In this document: positions 10,051-18,878 of the stretch, in pieces
Layout: each line of letters begins with the position of its first letter
Position numbering within the stretch: position 1 is the stretch's first letter
Assembly (NCBI GenBank): GCA_947002045.1
Contig: CAMQJB010000011.1
Coordinates: forward strand, 1 to 54,136
Origin: an uncultured Collinsella sp.
GTDB taxonomy: Bacteria; Actinomycetota; Coriobacteriia; Coriobacteriales; Coriobacteriaceae
Direction: 5' to 3'
DNA length: 54,136 nucleotides
Translations under genes and position numbers: made by a program
Notes under the pieces: model-generated
Seen by the model: only the letters and a program-made list of their open reading frames with translations
What the model was told of the DNA's origin: nothing
The model's database searches: none

Positions 10051-10661
10051 TCATCGGACTTTGCGCTGGCTTTGGCCGCCTCTTCGCCCGCGATCAGGTC
10101 CTTAACCGTTATATACGCACTGTACGTAGCATCCTCGATCTTTTCCAAAACATCATCAGGGTCGCAAGTGCCCCAAGTTTCTTCGAGGACTCGAGCCAAT
10201 CCCCAAGCAGCGCTGAGCAGGACGTCAACGTCCTTTAGATCTAAATGATCGACCGTAAAGGGATAGTCCGCGCACTCCAGTAGATACGTGTCAACTGCGC
10301 CAATTGCCTCAGCCACGTATGGCTCAAGATCGCAATGGGGTTGGAGGGCGCACAGCGCCTTGTGCGGATCGGTCGGCTCGATCCAATACAGCGTTGTCGC
10401 ATCCTCGCATTTCTCGAGCGGATAACGCTCAACCGCCTTCTCCCAACTTTCATACCAAGGATCGGCATCGCCGTCCGTCATCGACCTGCAAAGATCAATC
10501 GCCGCAGAAACAGTCGCACACGAGCATCTATAACTGGCGCCTTTCCTAAAATCATCATTGAGCTCGTCGTCGCCAGACAGCCTCGCCTCCATGATCAGAA
10601 ACGGGCCGTCATCATCTGTAATGCTCATGGGATAGTTGTCACATTCGTAGTACGGATACAT
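10041..10661 (-). CDS. Acidic protein of unknown function upstream of the DdmDE-like pair
   Basis: A 206-residue protein starting at the ATG at 10661, with GGAG 5 bases upstream; the frame is open further upstream but only as a shadow over the preceding gene. It is strongly acidic, with many Asp/Glu and several Cys (for example YRCSCATV and HCDLEPYV), and no membrane segment. No family is recognised. It lies on the same strand as the helicase-nuclease gene, separated by about 320 bases that hold an out-of-frame remnant, and follows the 108-residue gene by 28 bases. It may be an accessory protein of the defence locus; that is only inferred from position. Its acidity would also fit a DNA-mimic protein, but nothing specific shows this. 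Confidence 0.65.
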   Translation of the reverse strand: MYPYYECDNYPMSITDDDGPFLIMEARLSGDDELNDDFRKGASYRCSCATVSAAIDLCRSMTDGDADPWYESWEKAVERYPLEKCEDATTLYWIEPTDPHKALCALQPHCDLEPYVAEAIGAVDTYLLECADYPFTVDHLDLKDVDVLLSAAWGLARVLEETWGTCDPDDVLEKIEDATYSAYITVKDLIAGEEAAKASAKSDDNL

Positions 10662-10689
10662 TTTGTCTCCAATCAACCGTTCGGTCACA

Positions 10690-11016
10690 TTAACAAGCAA
10701 TATCAAAACCGCGCTCACGCGGAGGGTTGTCGTCCTCGATCCATTCGAGCCCGTCGTTCTCATCGATTCCGGCATCGGGGACTGACGACCATCTGAACTC
10801 GAAACCAAGCTGGTCAAGCTCATCGACTCGCTCACTGATTACTCCGTACGCATCCAACGCATTCTCGAAATCCTCCGAAGACACATAGCCGCGCTCGCAC
10901 TGCTTGCGCATCTGGTGCAAACGACCCATGGCGGCAGCGATGATCTCGCGAAGAACGATAACCTCGCGCTCGCATACATCGATGTTTCCTTTGTTGAGCT
11001 TGATGCAATCGGACAT
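10690..11016 (-). CDS. Small helical protein of unknown function, first gene of the DdmDE-like locus
   Basis: A 108-residue protein. I choose the ATG at 11016 because GGGAGG lies 5 bases upstream; the longer frame upstream runs through the divergent promoter region and looks non-coding. Residues about 15-75 are predicted from composition to be helical and coiled-coil-like (REIIAAAMGRLHQM, ERVDELDQL); the C-terminal third is acidic (DENDGLEWIEDDN). No known family is recognised. It is the first of the minus-strand genes leading into the helicase-nuclease and Argonaute-like pair, and diverges from the zinc-motif gene across a 109-base gap. Confidence 0.65.
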   Translation of the reverse strand: MSDCIKLNKGNIDVCEREVIVLREIIAAAMGRLHQMRKQCERGYVSSEDFENALDAYGVISERVDELDQLGFEFRWSSVPDAGIDENDGLEWIEDDNPPRERGFDIAC

Positions 11017-11055
11017 AACGGCCTCCCTGGTTTTAAGCCTTTTCGCTTGATTCCA

Positions 11056-11117
11056 TTGAACAGCCGCAAACAGCCGCGTAATATGACTTTTATCGGGTTT
11101 TAAATTTTGGCTGTTTG
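11056..11117 (+). promoter_or_regulatory. Promoter of the zinc-motif gene overlapping an inverted repeat
   Basis: TTGAAC (11056-11061) and TAATAT (11079-11084) are separated by exactly 17 bases, a good sigma-70-type promoter. A perfect 9-bp inverted repeat, CAAACAGCC (11067-11075) and GGCTGTTTG (11109-11117), overlaps the spacer and the start of the transcript, and AACAGCCGC is also directly repeated at the start of the spacer. This looks like a repressor operator that could also act on the divergent defence genes. Confidence 0.6.
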
Positions 11118-11125
11118 GAGCATTA

Positions 11126-12997
11126 ATGCTTGATTCCGAACAAGAGCCGTTTAGCTGGGGTTTCGAGGCTGGCTTTCTTCGCTCTCCCGTCAATCCCCGC
11201 ATGCTTCTTCTTAACAGAACGCCAGAGATTGATTGCGCCGATGACGGAAACGCAACCGGCAATGCAAGCGCATGGAATCTCGTCTCCGTAGCCAACGACC
11301 TATTACGCGTCGACTTAAGCTCGCTTTTCAACGAGATTGGGGGCCACTTTCGTGAGCGAGCAAAATTGCGCTTTTACATCGATTTGCAGAACGCCATTCG
11401 TCAGCCCCCTGCTCCCCACGATGCGCAACACGCTTCGATGGACTACGCAGCCGAACCAGACCATGACGACTGGCTCGATCCAGACGATTCCGACCAAGAG
11501 TCCGCGCAAGCAGAATTGAACGAAGCCGAAATCGAAGTCAACCTTCAAAAACAAAAGGAACGCGACCTCGATTTCTTTGCTCCGATATTCGATAAAGCCA
11601 TTACGCGCCATGCACACGGAGAGATATCTGGCATGGCCAGGTATCTCCTTGAAAATGTCTGCAGGCAGTGTGTCATGAACATCACAGCGATTCCCGACTA
11701 TCGCTATTACAGCTGCTGGATGAACAACAACGCTATTGAGTGCAACGAAATCAACCGCCTGTACCGCGCGGTGATCACGACATCGGCCCAACTCAATAAG
11801 CAAGAAATGGCGTCCCTCTTCAGCTCCTATCTCAAGCTCGTGTCGAACGACATGGACATTACAACTACCAACGGCAAGACCGGGCTAACAGAACCGGTGC
11901 CGTATAAACGCGACAATCCAAGAGACAACTATCCAAAGGTCAACTCGCAGATAGAAACAGCTTGCGTTTGCACCAATACCGATCTCTTTCGAGCGCTTCT
12001 CATTGTTTTTTATCAGGAATGTCTGGAGCTTGCCCCGCTGCTTAAAAACACCGAGGCACCTAGCCTGCTCGCGCAAAACGAAGAGTTTTTCCCAGCCGCC
12101 ATCAAAACAAGCGACCCGCGACAATTTCGATTATTCGATAATCAGCTGCCGGCAATCATCCGCTTTGGCGACGCTTTTGCATACGCAGCCAAAAAGCACT
12201 TGCCCGGAAACGAAACGGCTCAAAAGCTCGAAGAACATTTGAGCGATATAAAACGCATGAATAGCGCCCCCTTTATGCAGGCGTTTCGCAAGAACTATCT
12301 CGAGGCTATGCGCGAGAACCAAATCTACGCAAATGGAGACTTCCATACGTATGCAGAGCTTAACGACCAGGAAAACCTCAATAGGCTCGTAAGGCTTCAA
12401 GCTGTTATTGCAAAGGCAGGAGAGCTTTACTTCACCGAAGAGGAATGTTCCTTTGCAAGCCTTTATGCCCGCATCCTCCACGAGCTGCTGCTGTGCGGCA
12501 TTATGCCGATAACATGCCAAACCTGTGGTTCGCTCTTTTTTCCGACCGGCCCTAACAGCAAGTACTGCGATCGATATAACGCGGCGACCAAGCTCTATTG
12601 CAACCCGCGGCACAACGCCAAAAAACATCTTGGTCGCAAATCACCCCGCGACGTCGCACTCAATATACGGAGAAAAGCCGACACGGCATACGAAAAGGGT
12701 TTAACGGATTGTGCCCACTATTTTGACAGCCTTGGCAATTTTGTTCTCGATGGTCTTGGCCCAACATACCAAGCGAGCGACCTAATTTCCGACGAGCTCT
12801 ATGCGGCATGGCTGTCTATCGTCAACCAGCCCAATTGCAGGACAAAAATCAGGCGACCAGATAGGAACGGTTTTCCATACCCCGTACTGTGGTACGGATT
12901 CATCCTCAATGGCATACAGTATGTACAAGTCGAGTTTCCCGAAGCCGAGTACCCGGCGCTTTTTGAACGCTTGAGCCAGCTCGCCGAAAGCCCGTAA
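11126..12997 (+). CDS. Unknown protein with C-terminal zinc-binding motif, DUF6076-like
   Basis: A 623-residue protein with GGAG 5 bases before the ATG. Most of it is unrecognised and predicted soluble, with an acidic stretch at about 105-140. Near the C-terminus is a probable zinc site: Cys464-x-x-Cys467, Cys481 and Cys492 in the context CQTCGSLFFPTG and KYCDRY, followed by a basic segment (HNAKKHLGRKSPRD). That layout resembles DUF6076 proteins as I remember them; this family call is tentative. It is transcribed divergently from the DdmDE-like locus from a good promoter with an inverted repeat. The basic zinc region suggests nucleic-acid contact, but no function is shown. It could be a regulator or companion of the neighbouring defence locus, or an independent cargo gene. 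Confidence 0.7.
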   Translation: MLDSEQEPFSWGFEAGFLRSPVNPRMLLLNRTPEIDCADDGNATGNASAWNLVSVANDLLRVDLSSLFNEIGGHFRERAKLRFYIDLQNAIRQPPAPHDAQHASMDYAAEPDHDDWLDPDDSDQESAQAELNEAEIEVNLQKQKERDLDFFAPIFDKAITRHAHGEISGMARYLLENVCRQCVMNITAIPDYRYYSCWMNNNAIECNEINRLYRAVITTSAQLNKQEMASLFSSYLKLVSNDMDITTTNGKTGLTEPVPYKRDNPRDNYPKVNSQIETACVCTNTDLFRALLIVFYQECLELAPLLKNTEAPSLLAQNEEFFPAAIKTSDPRQFRLFDNQLPAIIRFGDAFAYAAKKHLPGNETAQKLEEHLSDIKRMNSAPFMQAFRKNYLEAMRENQIYANGDFHTYAELNDQENLNRLVRLQAVIAKAGELYFTEEECSFASLYARILHELLLCGIMPITCQTCGSLFFPTGPNSKYCDRYNAATKLYCNPRHNAKKHLGRKSPRDVALNIRRKADTAYEKGLTDCAHYFDSLGNFVLDGLGPTYQASDLISDELYAAWLSIVNQPNCRTKIRRPDRNGFPYPVLWYGFILNGIQYVQVEFPEAEYPALFERLSQLAESP

Positions 12998-13372
12998 TCA
13001 AAGTGCACGCTGAAGCACAAGGGACCCGGCGAGCACCCATACAGCTCATGGCTTATCAAGTTATACGAGTTGTTGGAGATCATTGCGCAAATTAATAGCG
13101 CCGACCAGGTGGCAAAGCCCATTCCATTGCTTGGAATAGATAGGGACGATTGTGTCTCGACCGACCCGACCGCCCAAGGCACACGGAGCGCGCCCGACGC
13201 ATGCGTCTACAGCACCGGCACGATAGATAGCCTTAGCTTTACCGTGTATACGAAGGGATATGACCCGGAAAAGCGGGAACGAGCCTGATGTAGCGGCTTC
13301 GAGCGAAGCCGCCGGTCACGGGGTGGCACCGGGGCGCGGACGCCGCGGGCCATTGGGAGCAACCCTCCTCCG
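12998..13372. other. Intergenic stretch without a recognisable gene
   Basis: About 375 bases between the zinc-motif gene and the phage-tail relic. A plus-strand frame ending near 13288 is open but has no ribosome-binding site or family match. Composition shifts from about half GC to very GC-rich near 13290-13370, marking a junction between segments of different origin. No clear terminator is seen. Confidence 0.4.
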
Positions 13373-13621
13373 CTACCTGCGCGACGTGGCAGCGCCGCTG
13401 CGTCGTCCCTGTCGCCGAACATCGTCCTGAAGGCGCGGGCGGGTGTCCATGAACAGCCGCGCCCGCACTAGCCTGGGGGACAGCCGCCCCGCCACCAGCA
13501 GTGCGCCGGCACGCCTCGGCACCGCCAGGGTCTCCGCCTCCACGGGCAGGGCAACTTTCTCGATGACCTCGGCAGAGCACACGCCCGACAGGTCAACCCC
13601 GTTGTAGACGATTGGCCTCAT
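13373..13621 (-). pseudogene. Truncated phage distal-tail-like protein
   Basis: The N-terminal 55 residues, starting MRPIVYNGVDLSGVCSAEV and continuing through a segment on the pattern VPRRAGALLVAGRL and RARLFMDTR, resemble the N-terminal domain of siphophage distal tail (Dit-like) proteins found in actinobacterial prophages. After DDVRR the frame falls into Arg/Ser-rich low-quality sequence and stops, while neighbouring frames stay open without matching. I read it as a decayed prophage fragment at the edge of the restriction-modification operon. No other phage gene is visible nearby. Confidence 0.4.
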
Positions 13622-13677
13622 GCGTTGCCCCTCGCGCGCCCGTAGGTGTTACCGCTACTCTGAAAATGACCAGATGA

Positions 13678-16113
13678 TCACCCAACAATCTTTGGCGAGT
13701 GGGGGCTGAACGCATCGTTGCCGTTCTGTTCATCCACCGCCCTGCGCCCCAGGCTTAAGGGTTCTGCCGCGTCATCTTCCACCCGCACGGACAGGACATA
13801 GTAGAAGTCGGCACCCTGATTCCCACGATCCCGCACGTAGCCAAGGTCGGCCAGGCGGTCGGCCAGCTCGTCCCTCGAAACCAGCTCATTCGAGGTTATG
13901 CGACACGCCACAGGCTCGATCTCGTAGGTGTTCGTCTGGCTTATGGCGTTCCGATAGAAGCGGAACCACGACGTGCGGAAGAGATCCTTATGGTGCGAGT
14001 AGACATGCCCGTCCTTAATGGCATAGAAGTAGAAGAGAAAGCGCCCGCCCTTGCGGAGCCTGCCGCTGCTTTCGAGAAAGTGATAGTAGTCATCGGGAGA
14101 GTCCCCTCGAATGTAGCCAATCACGAACGATTCGCCACCATGCCCGTAGGAGTCGCTATCCGTCTTGCCCGCGCTTGGAGGCTCAGCCACAACCATTTCG
14201 GTGAAGTAGCTCAGCCGGTTCAGCCGCGTATTGCTTGCCGTGTTCTCGCCGATGACCTTCTCTATGAAATCGCGCAACGCATTCTCTGCCGTCCTGCTGA
14301 TGCTCGGCTTCATGGCGAAAGCGCCGACACCCGGCAAAATCTCCTCGAAGAGCCGGAATTGGCCCTTCTCGCCCGTTTCGCCCGACCCCGGATAAAGCAC
14401 GTAGCTGCCAACCGTGCGCCGTATCGCGTCGTTGTACGTGTGCATCTTCAGCAGGTCACCGCGCTTGTAGGTGTTCGTGGTGGAGGCCGCCTTCTCCTCG
14501 TTAAGTTCCTCGCGCTCTGCCTCCTCGGTGCCCACATCCTTGCCGACAAGCCCCGTCAAGTCGGTGATGCGGTACTTGGCGTCGAAGTGGACGAATGCAA
14601 CAGCTCCATCTTGCACTGCGGCTCGCTCGTTTGTATAAGCATCCGGGAATATCGCGAGCGTGTAGTCGGGTCTGAACGGTCTCGAGTACGAACCCTCGTA
14701 ACGAGTGGCATGAAAGTCACGGGGCGAGAAGGTGCGGTTGTAGTAGAGGTTTACCTTCGCGCCGCACTGCGCAATCTGGAATGACTGGCAGGAGCGTACG
14801 CCCTGCTTGAGGGATATTGACAGCCCACCGTCGGGATTCGTCCCGATAAATGGGTGGTCATCGGTGCTTATCGGCTCGCACCCCTCGATCCCCCTTACGA
14901 TGTCGTACAGCTCAAAGAAGATCCAGTACTCGTAGAGGAGGGCCACATTCTTCGATTCGCCCTCGTAGATGTCATCCTTGCCCTTCCAGTCGAGCTGCAG
15001 CGCCATATCGAGCATGGAATATGCGAAGAAGATCTGCGAGTATCCCTCGCGCTTCTGCAACACCTGGTTGTTCTGAGGCATCATCTGCAGGGTGCCGACA
15101 TCGTCGAAGAAGGCGTCGCTGAGTATCGTATCCAGCATGGCGTGCAGCGCGGCGGCTTCGCGATAACACTCCGTCTGCCGAGTATCGCCCTTCTCGGCAT
15201 CCAGGACAGTCATCAGAGAGGTGCAGATCCGGTCAATCTCATGCAGGGCAAATTTCACAAACCGATTGGCGGGCGTGTCGAGCAGGTCGTACTTGCGCGT
15301 GACGCTGACCATCTGGGGGAGGTAGACGCCTCCCGCATCGCCGCCGCAGTTCAAGCGCGTCCACATCCGGCTGTTCGAGAAGGGGTTCGTATAAAACCTC
15401 CGGGACGGCATGCCAGCCCCAACCGACCGCAGCTCGTCCTCGTGATCCAGCGTCCTATCAGGGTTCCTCTTTATCGCCTCGAAGAGGGCTTGGAGGTTCG
15501 GTTCGTAGCAGAACTGCCGCAGGAAGACGAACTGCTCAAGCAGCGTCTCGCGATTCTCGTCGGCTTGCTTGTAAACGTTCGACGTGGAGCCCGAGTAGTC
15601 AAGGAGCAGCGCAGCGCACCTTGCGGCAAGCTCCTCGGTGAGCTCGATGTAATCGTCTTCATAGCCAATCTTGAGCGGGACGACTTCGAACTGTAGCATC
15701 GGCGCATCAGCTTCCTCGCCGAATCGAATCCTCGAACGCCCGAGATAGTTCACGAACTGGAAGGTGACACTATTGCCGTTTCTGTCGCACCTGATATTCT
15801 TGCCTTCGTTTTGGAACGAGGCGCGAGGATGCAGGCCACCATCAGGGGTCCGCTCGTATTCGAGCACATAACATGTGGTTTCGTTGATTCGAAGCGTGGG
15901 ACTCCCGTCAAGACCGTCCTTGACGGCGAAGGCTGGTGTTGAACCAGCGCCATTCTGGGATGCTTCCGGCTTGAGACCGAAACACGTCAGCCCGGTTAGC
16001 CCGGTCTGCTGTTCCTCGTCCCAATCGACTCGGTCATGCGCACCGCTCTGGTAGAGCCTGGCTATTGTTCTTCCATCCGCTGCAAAGCGGATTGCGCCGA
16101 TGCTGCCGTCCAT
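13678..16113 (-). CDS. DUF2357/McrC-like restriction nuclease subunit, LlaJI R2-type
   Basis: An 811-residue protein, the last gene of the restriction-modification operon. The ATG is 3 bases after the stop of the ATPase gene, so translation is probably coupled. The middle (about 150-420) fits a DUF2357 domain, with the conserved-looking segment LLYEYWIFFELYDIV. A PD-(D/E)XK nuclease follows: Pro482-Asp483 in RPFRPDYTL and Asp511-x-Lys513 in VHFDAKYR. The last 135 residues (from FLESSGRL) form a further domain that exists again as a broken copy at 20686-21094. In LlaJI of Lactococcus, a McrB-like protein and a protein of this kind together cut DNA. I infer the same role: the ATPase recognises and translocates, this subunit cleaves unmethylated sites. 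Confidence 0.85.
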   Translation of the reverse strand: MDGSIGAIRFAADGRTIARLYQSGAHDRVDWDEEQQTGLTGLTCFGLKPEASQNGAGSTPAFAVKDGLDGSPTLRINETTCYVLEYERTPDGGLHPRASFQNEGKNIRCDRNGNSVTFQFVNYLGRSRIRFGEEADAPMLQFEVVPLKIGYEDDYIELTEELAARCAALLLDYSGSTSNVYKQADENRETLLEQFVFLRQFCYEPNLQALFEAIKRNPDRTLDHEDELRSVGAGMPSRRFYTNPFSNSRMWTRLNCGGDAGGVYLPQMVSVTRKYDLLDTPANRFVKFALHEIDRICTSLMTVLDAEKGDTRQTECYREAAALHAMLDTILSDAFFDDVGTLQMMPQNNQVLQKREGYSQIFFAYSMLDMALQLDWKGKDDIYEGESKNVALLYEYWIFFELYDIVRGIEGCEPISTDDHPFIGTNPDGGLSISLKQGVRSCQSFQIAQCGAKVNLYYNRTFSPRDFHATRYEGSYSRPFRPDYTLAIFPDAYTNERAAVQDGAVAFVHFDAKYRITDLTGLVGKDVGTEEAEREELNEEKAASTTNTYKRGDLLKMHTYNDAIRRTVGSYVLYPGSGETGEKGQFRLFEEILPGVGAFAMKPSISRTAENALRDFIEKVIGENTASNTRLNRLSYFTEMVVAEPPSAGKTDSDSYGHGGESFVIGYIRGDSPDDYYHFLESSGRLRKGGRFLFYFYAIKDGHVYSHHKDLFRTSWFRFYRNAISQTNTYEIEPVACRITSNELVSRDELADRLADLGYVRDRGNQGADFYYVLSVRVEDDAAEPLSLGRRAVDEQNGNDAFSPHSPKIVG

Positions 16114-16116
16114 AGG

Positions 16117-17976
16117 CTAGATAAAGCTCGCATACTGCACGTTATCGAGTTTCGCTGCCATCTGGCTTATCTTAACGGAGCTCAGCTCGCCATCGCATAT
16201 GTCTTTCAGGCTTTTAAGCAGATTGCCGATCTCACGCTTGTTACCATGGAGCTTCGGCAGCACCTTCTGGACAATCTGCTCATCGACAGAACGCTCGAGT
16301 TCGTAGTTCTCGCCGTCAAGCTCGTGCGCGGCATTAACGTACATTCGCACTTCGCGCACGGTGCGGAAGGCAAACTCATAGCCGCATTTCTCCAGCTCTT
16401 CATACAGCTTGCCGAACTTCTCGAAGATGGCGTTAGCATCATCTTCGCTGATGTAATTGGCTCCCTCCCATATGTCCTTGGCGAGACGCAGAAAAGCCTG
16501 GGGGACGCCGGAAGCTGCGACGGCAACGTCCGGCGCATCCTCGATGGCTTTGAACCCTGCGAGGACTTCGGCCTTCGACGGCTTGAACTCTATGACGTTT
16601 GCCCTGTCGAGCACCTTGGGGCTAAACATGTAAGTGGTCTCATCGATGTTCACGGTGCCGACAACGAACAGGTTCTGCGGATAGGGCAGCCTGTCAGCAC
16701 CGCCATCGCCGTACCCATCAAGCACGATGAGGTTATCCTCGCCGATGGTCTCCATGTGGCTGAGGAAGTCTGAGAAATACCGCTCGACATGGCTCAGGTT
16801 CATCTCGTCGAGGATGAGGAAATACGGAACCTCGGGGTTAGCGTTGGCCCGTTCGATGAGTCTCAGTATGCCGGTCTCTTCGTACGCGCCTTTGCCGCCG
16901 TCTGCAATCGGGTTGAAGAAGCCCAGCACCTTGGTGTTGTCGGTCCAGTCGGCACCGACCGGGACGAGCAACCAGTTTGGCTCCCCGTCTTCATCCAAGA
17001 CCTCAAGGTACTTTGCAAAACGCTTGGAAATCCGCGTCTTGCCTGTTCCGCTGTTGCCAGCAAGGATGACAAAGGGCTTTGCCAGTAGTGACGTGATGTA
17101 GCGCCTGGAGAAGTCGGTTTTAAATTCAGCTGGAAGGTTGTTTAGCTGAAAAGTCCTCTTCTCTCTGCTTGATGCTTTCGATGAATTCTTTGCAGCAAGG
17201 TCGATTAGTTGATGCATTGCGGGCAGCACGTCATCGCCTTGTTCGTAGTCGATGCCCTCTTCGGCAATCAATTGGCTCGCTATGAGGTTTCGCATGAACT
17301 CAGCCACGCTGTAATCAAACTCAAGTTTCCCTGCGTAAACGTCAGCGAAATACTTGAATGCCGTGGTCAGGCTACCAGCCCTCATCTTGCATCCGCGATT
17401 GCAAAGGGCAATAAGATCGTCAATTCTCGACTTGTAGTCGTAATCTATCGCACCCGAAAACTGCCCGTCTTTGTATCTGCTTCCAGTGGCGAAGAAGAGT
17501 TTCGTTAGCTCCAAGATATATGCATCTTCGGAGACGCCCACAGGCTTTACTTCGGCTGCATCCATCCAGAATGTCCTTTCCGCAAAACCGTCCTCTTGCA
17601 ACGGCGATGAATCGTTTACTTTGCCCGTCACTGGCAACAACAGCAGTGCGGCAAACAAGTTGCCGACATTTGGACGCTTTGCCCCGTCTCCTTGTATTTG
17701 CACACGTACTTTTCCGCCTTTTTTTGCAACGGGATAACGCGTGCCAAGGGAGACAACTTGCCCAGTAGAGGGTACGACTACTTCCAAGATGATTGCGTGT
17801 CCGATAATGTCAACTGCAGTCAGCGTATCCCCGTTTGCAAGAGAGCCTGAACCTTTGAGTTCGTACTGTCCAGCACCACCTTGTCCAACTGTTCTCCCGC
17901 GAACGGATAGCGTATTCTCGCTATATATAGAATTCGGAATGGGATAGCTCAAATTCCATTCATCGACAAAGGACAT
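16117..17976 (-). CDS. McrB-like AAA+ ATPase restriction subunit, LlaJI R1-type
   Basis: A 619-residue protein; the ATG at 17976 has GGTGG 5 bases upstream, while GTG codons just before it overlap that site. The AAA+ module occupies about 265-560: Walker A AGNSGTGKTRISKR, Walker B YFLILDEMNLSHVERYF, then the McrB-type stretch LFVVGTVNIDETTYMFSPKVLDRANVIEF. McrB proteins use GTP, and the EMNLSH and NIDET elements are typical of that branch. The N-terminal 250 residues are expected to hold the DNA-recognition domain but match nothing I recognise. Gene order (two methyltransferases, this ATPase, DUF2357 nuclease) equals LlaJI. Spacing is 14 bases from the upstream methyltransferase and 3 to the nuclease gene. 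Confidence 0.88.
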   Translation of the reverse strand: MSFVDEWNLSYPIPNSIYSENTLSVRGRTVGQGGAGQYELKGSGSLANGDTLTAVDIIGHAIILEVVVPSTGQVVSLGTRYPVAKKGGKVRVQIQGDGAKRPNVGNLFAALLLLPVTGKVNDSSPLQEDGFAERTFWMDAAEVKPVGVSEDAYILELTKLFFATGSRYKDGQFSGAIDYDYKSRIDDLIALCNRGCKMRAGSLTTAFKYFADVYAGKLEFDYSVAEFMRNLIASQLIAEEGIDYEQGDDVLPAMHQLIDLAAKNSSKASSREKRTFQLNNLPAEFKTDFSRRYITSLLAKPFVILAGNSGTGKTRISKRFAKYLEVLDEDGEPNWLLVPVGADWTDNTKVLGFFNPIADGGKGAYEETGILRLIERANANPEVPYFLILDEMNLSHVERYFSDFLSHMETIGEDNLIVLDGYGDGGADRLPYPQNLFVVGTVNIDETTYMFSPKVLDRANVIEFKPSKAEVLAGFKAIEDAPDVAVAASGVPQAFLRLAKDIWEGANYISEDDANAIFEKFGKLYEELEKCGYEFAFRTVREVRMYVNAAHELDGENYELERSVDEQIVQKVLPKLHGNKREIGNLLKSLKDICDGELSSVKISQMAAKLDNVQYASFI

Positions 17977-17990
17977 GGCAACCACCACAA

Positions 17991-18878
17991 TTAATCTGCT
18001 GCATAGTCAGCTATGCATCTAGCAACGTACTCAGCAAGCTTAACTGGCACGGCATTGCCAATCGCCTGCTCAATGTCTGTCTTGGACCCGACAAACTCAA
18101 ACTCTTCGGGGAAGGTTTGCAGATAGCTGCGCTCCTTGTATGTTAAGGCTCTCACACCTTCAGAAATATCAGCCTTGTCGGCATGATGCCTCTTATATGC
18201 TGGCGGTATCGGACGGTTGGTGCCTCGTACCGTTACCGCTGGCTCGTCAATCGTGAAGACGCCCCTACGCTGGAAGTTGCGTGGATGCATGTAGAAGTAT
18301 TGCGTGCCGAGCGAATCGCCAAGGTAATCCCTGACGGTCATCTGCTTGTCGCTCAGCCTTGAATCCAAGAGTTCGCCGAGAAAGTCATCTTTATCACCAA
18401 GATGACCGACAAGGATAAAGCGCCTGCGAATCTGAGGCACACCACATAGACTGGCGTTGAGGACGCGCCTCGTGAGACCGTATCCAGCATTGCGGAATAT
18501 TTCCAGCGCCTCGGGCAGGACGTCCATCCGCTCGATATTGTAAACATTCTCCATGACGAACCACTCGGGTCTGACGTCCCGAACTATCTCAGCATATCGG
18601 ATGGTGAGATTGGCCCTTTTGCCGCGCTGTCTGGCGCCCGCAATGGAGAAGTCCTGGCAAGGGGGGCCACCGATTATCATCGACGGCGAATACTCTTCAA
18701 TTTTCGGGACCGCTTCCGCATCGTAAAGATCGTATTTGAATGCCGGGTGGTCGAAGTTTGCCGAATAGATGTCGACAGCCGCCTGCCAGTTATCAAACGC
18801 CGCCTTTATGTTGAAGCCCGCATTCTGGAATCCGAGCGACATACCGCCGCATCCCGAGAAAAGATCAACGCAGTCCAT
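17991..18878 (-). CDS. DNA cytosine-5 methyltransferase 2 of the LlaJI-type system
   Basis: A compact 295-residue C5-cytosine methyltransferase. Motif I is DLFSGCGGMSLGF at the extreme N-terminus, motif IV GGPPCQDFS with the catalytic Cys, motif VI MENV, motif VIII QIRRRFILVG, and motif X GNAVPVKLAEYVA at the end. The start overlaps the upstream methyltransferase by 14 bases, with GAGGG upstream of the ATG. Two different m5C enzymes in one operon imply an asymmetric site whose two strands need separate methylation; the founding LlaJI system recognises GACGC. Target specificity here cannot be read from the sequence. Confidence 0.95.
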   Translation of the reverse strand: MDCVDLFSGCGGMSLGFQNAGFNIKAAFDNWQAAVDIYSANFDHPAFKYDLYDAEAVPKIEEYSPSMIIGGPPCQDFSIAGARQRGKRANLTIRYAEIVRDVRPEWFVMENVYNIERMDVLPEALEIFRNAGYGLTRRVLNASLCGVPQIRRRFILVGHLGDKDDFLGELLDSRLSDKQMTVRDYLGDSLGTQYFYMHPRNFQRRGVFTIDEPAVTVRGTNRPIPPAYKRHHADKADISEGVRALTYKERSYLQTFPEEFEFVGSKTDIEQAIGNAVPVKLAEYVARCIADYAAD

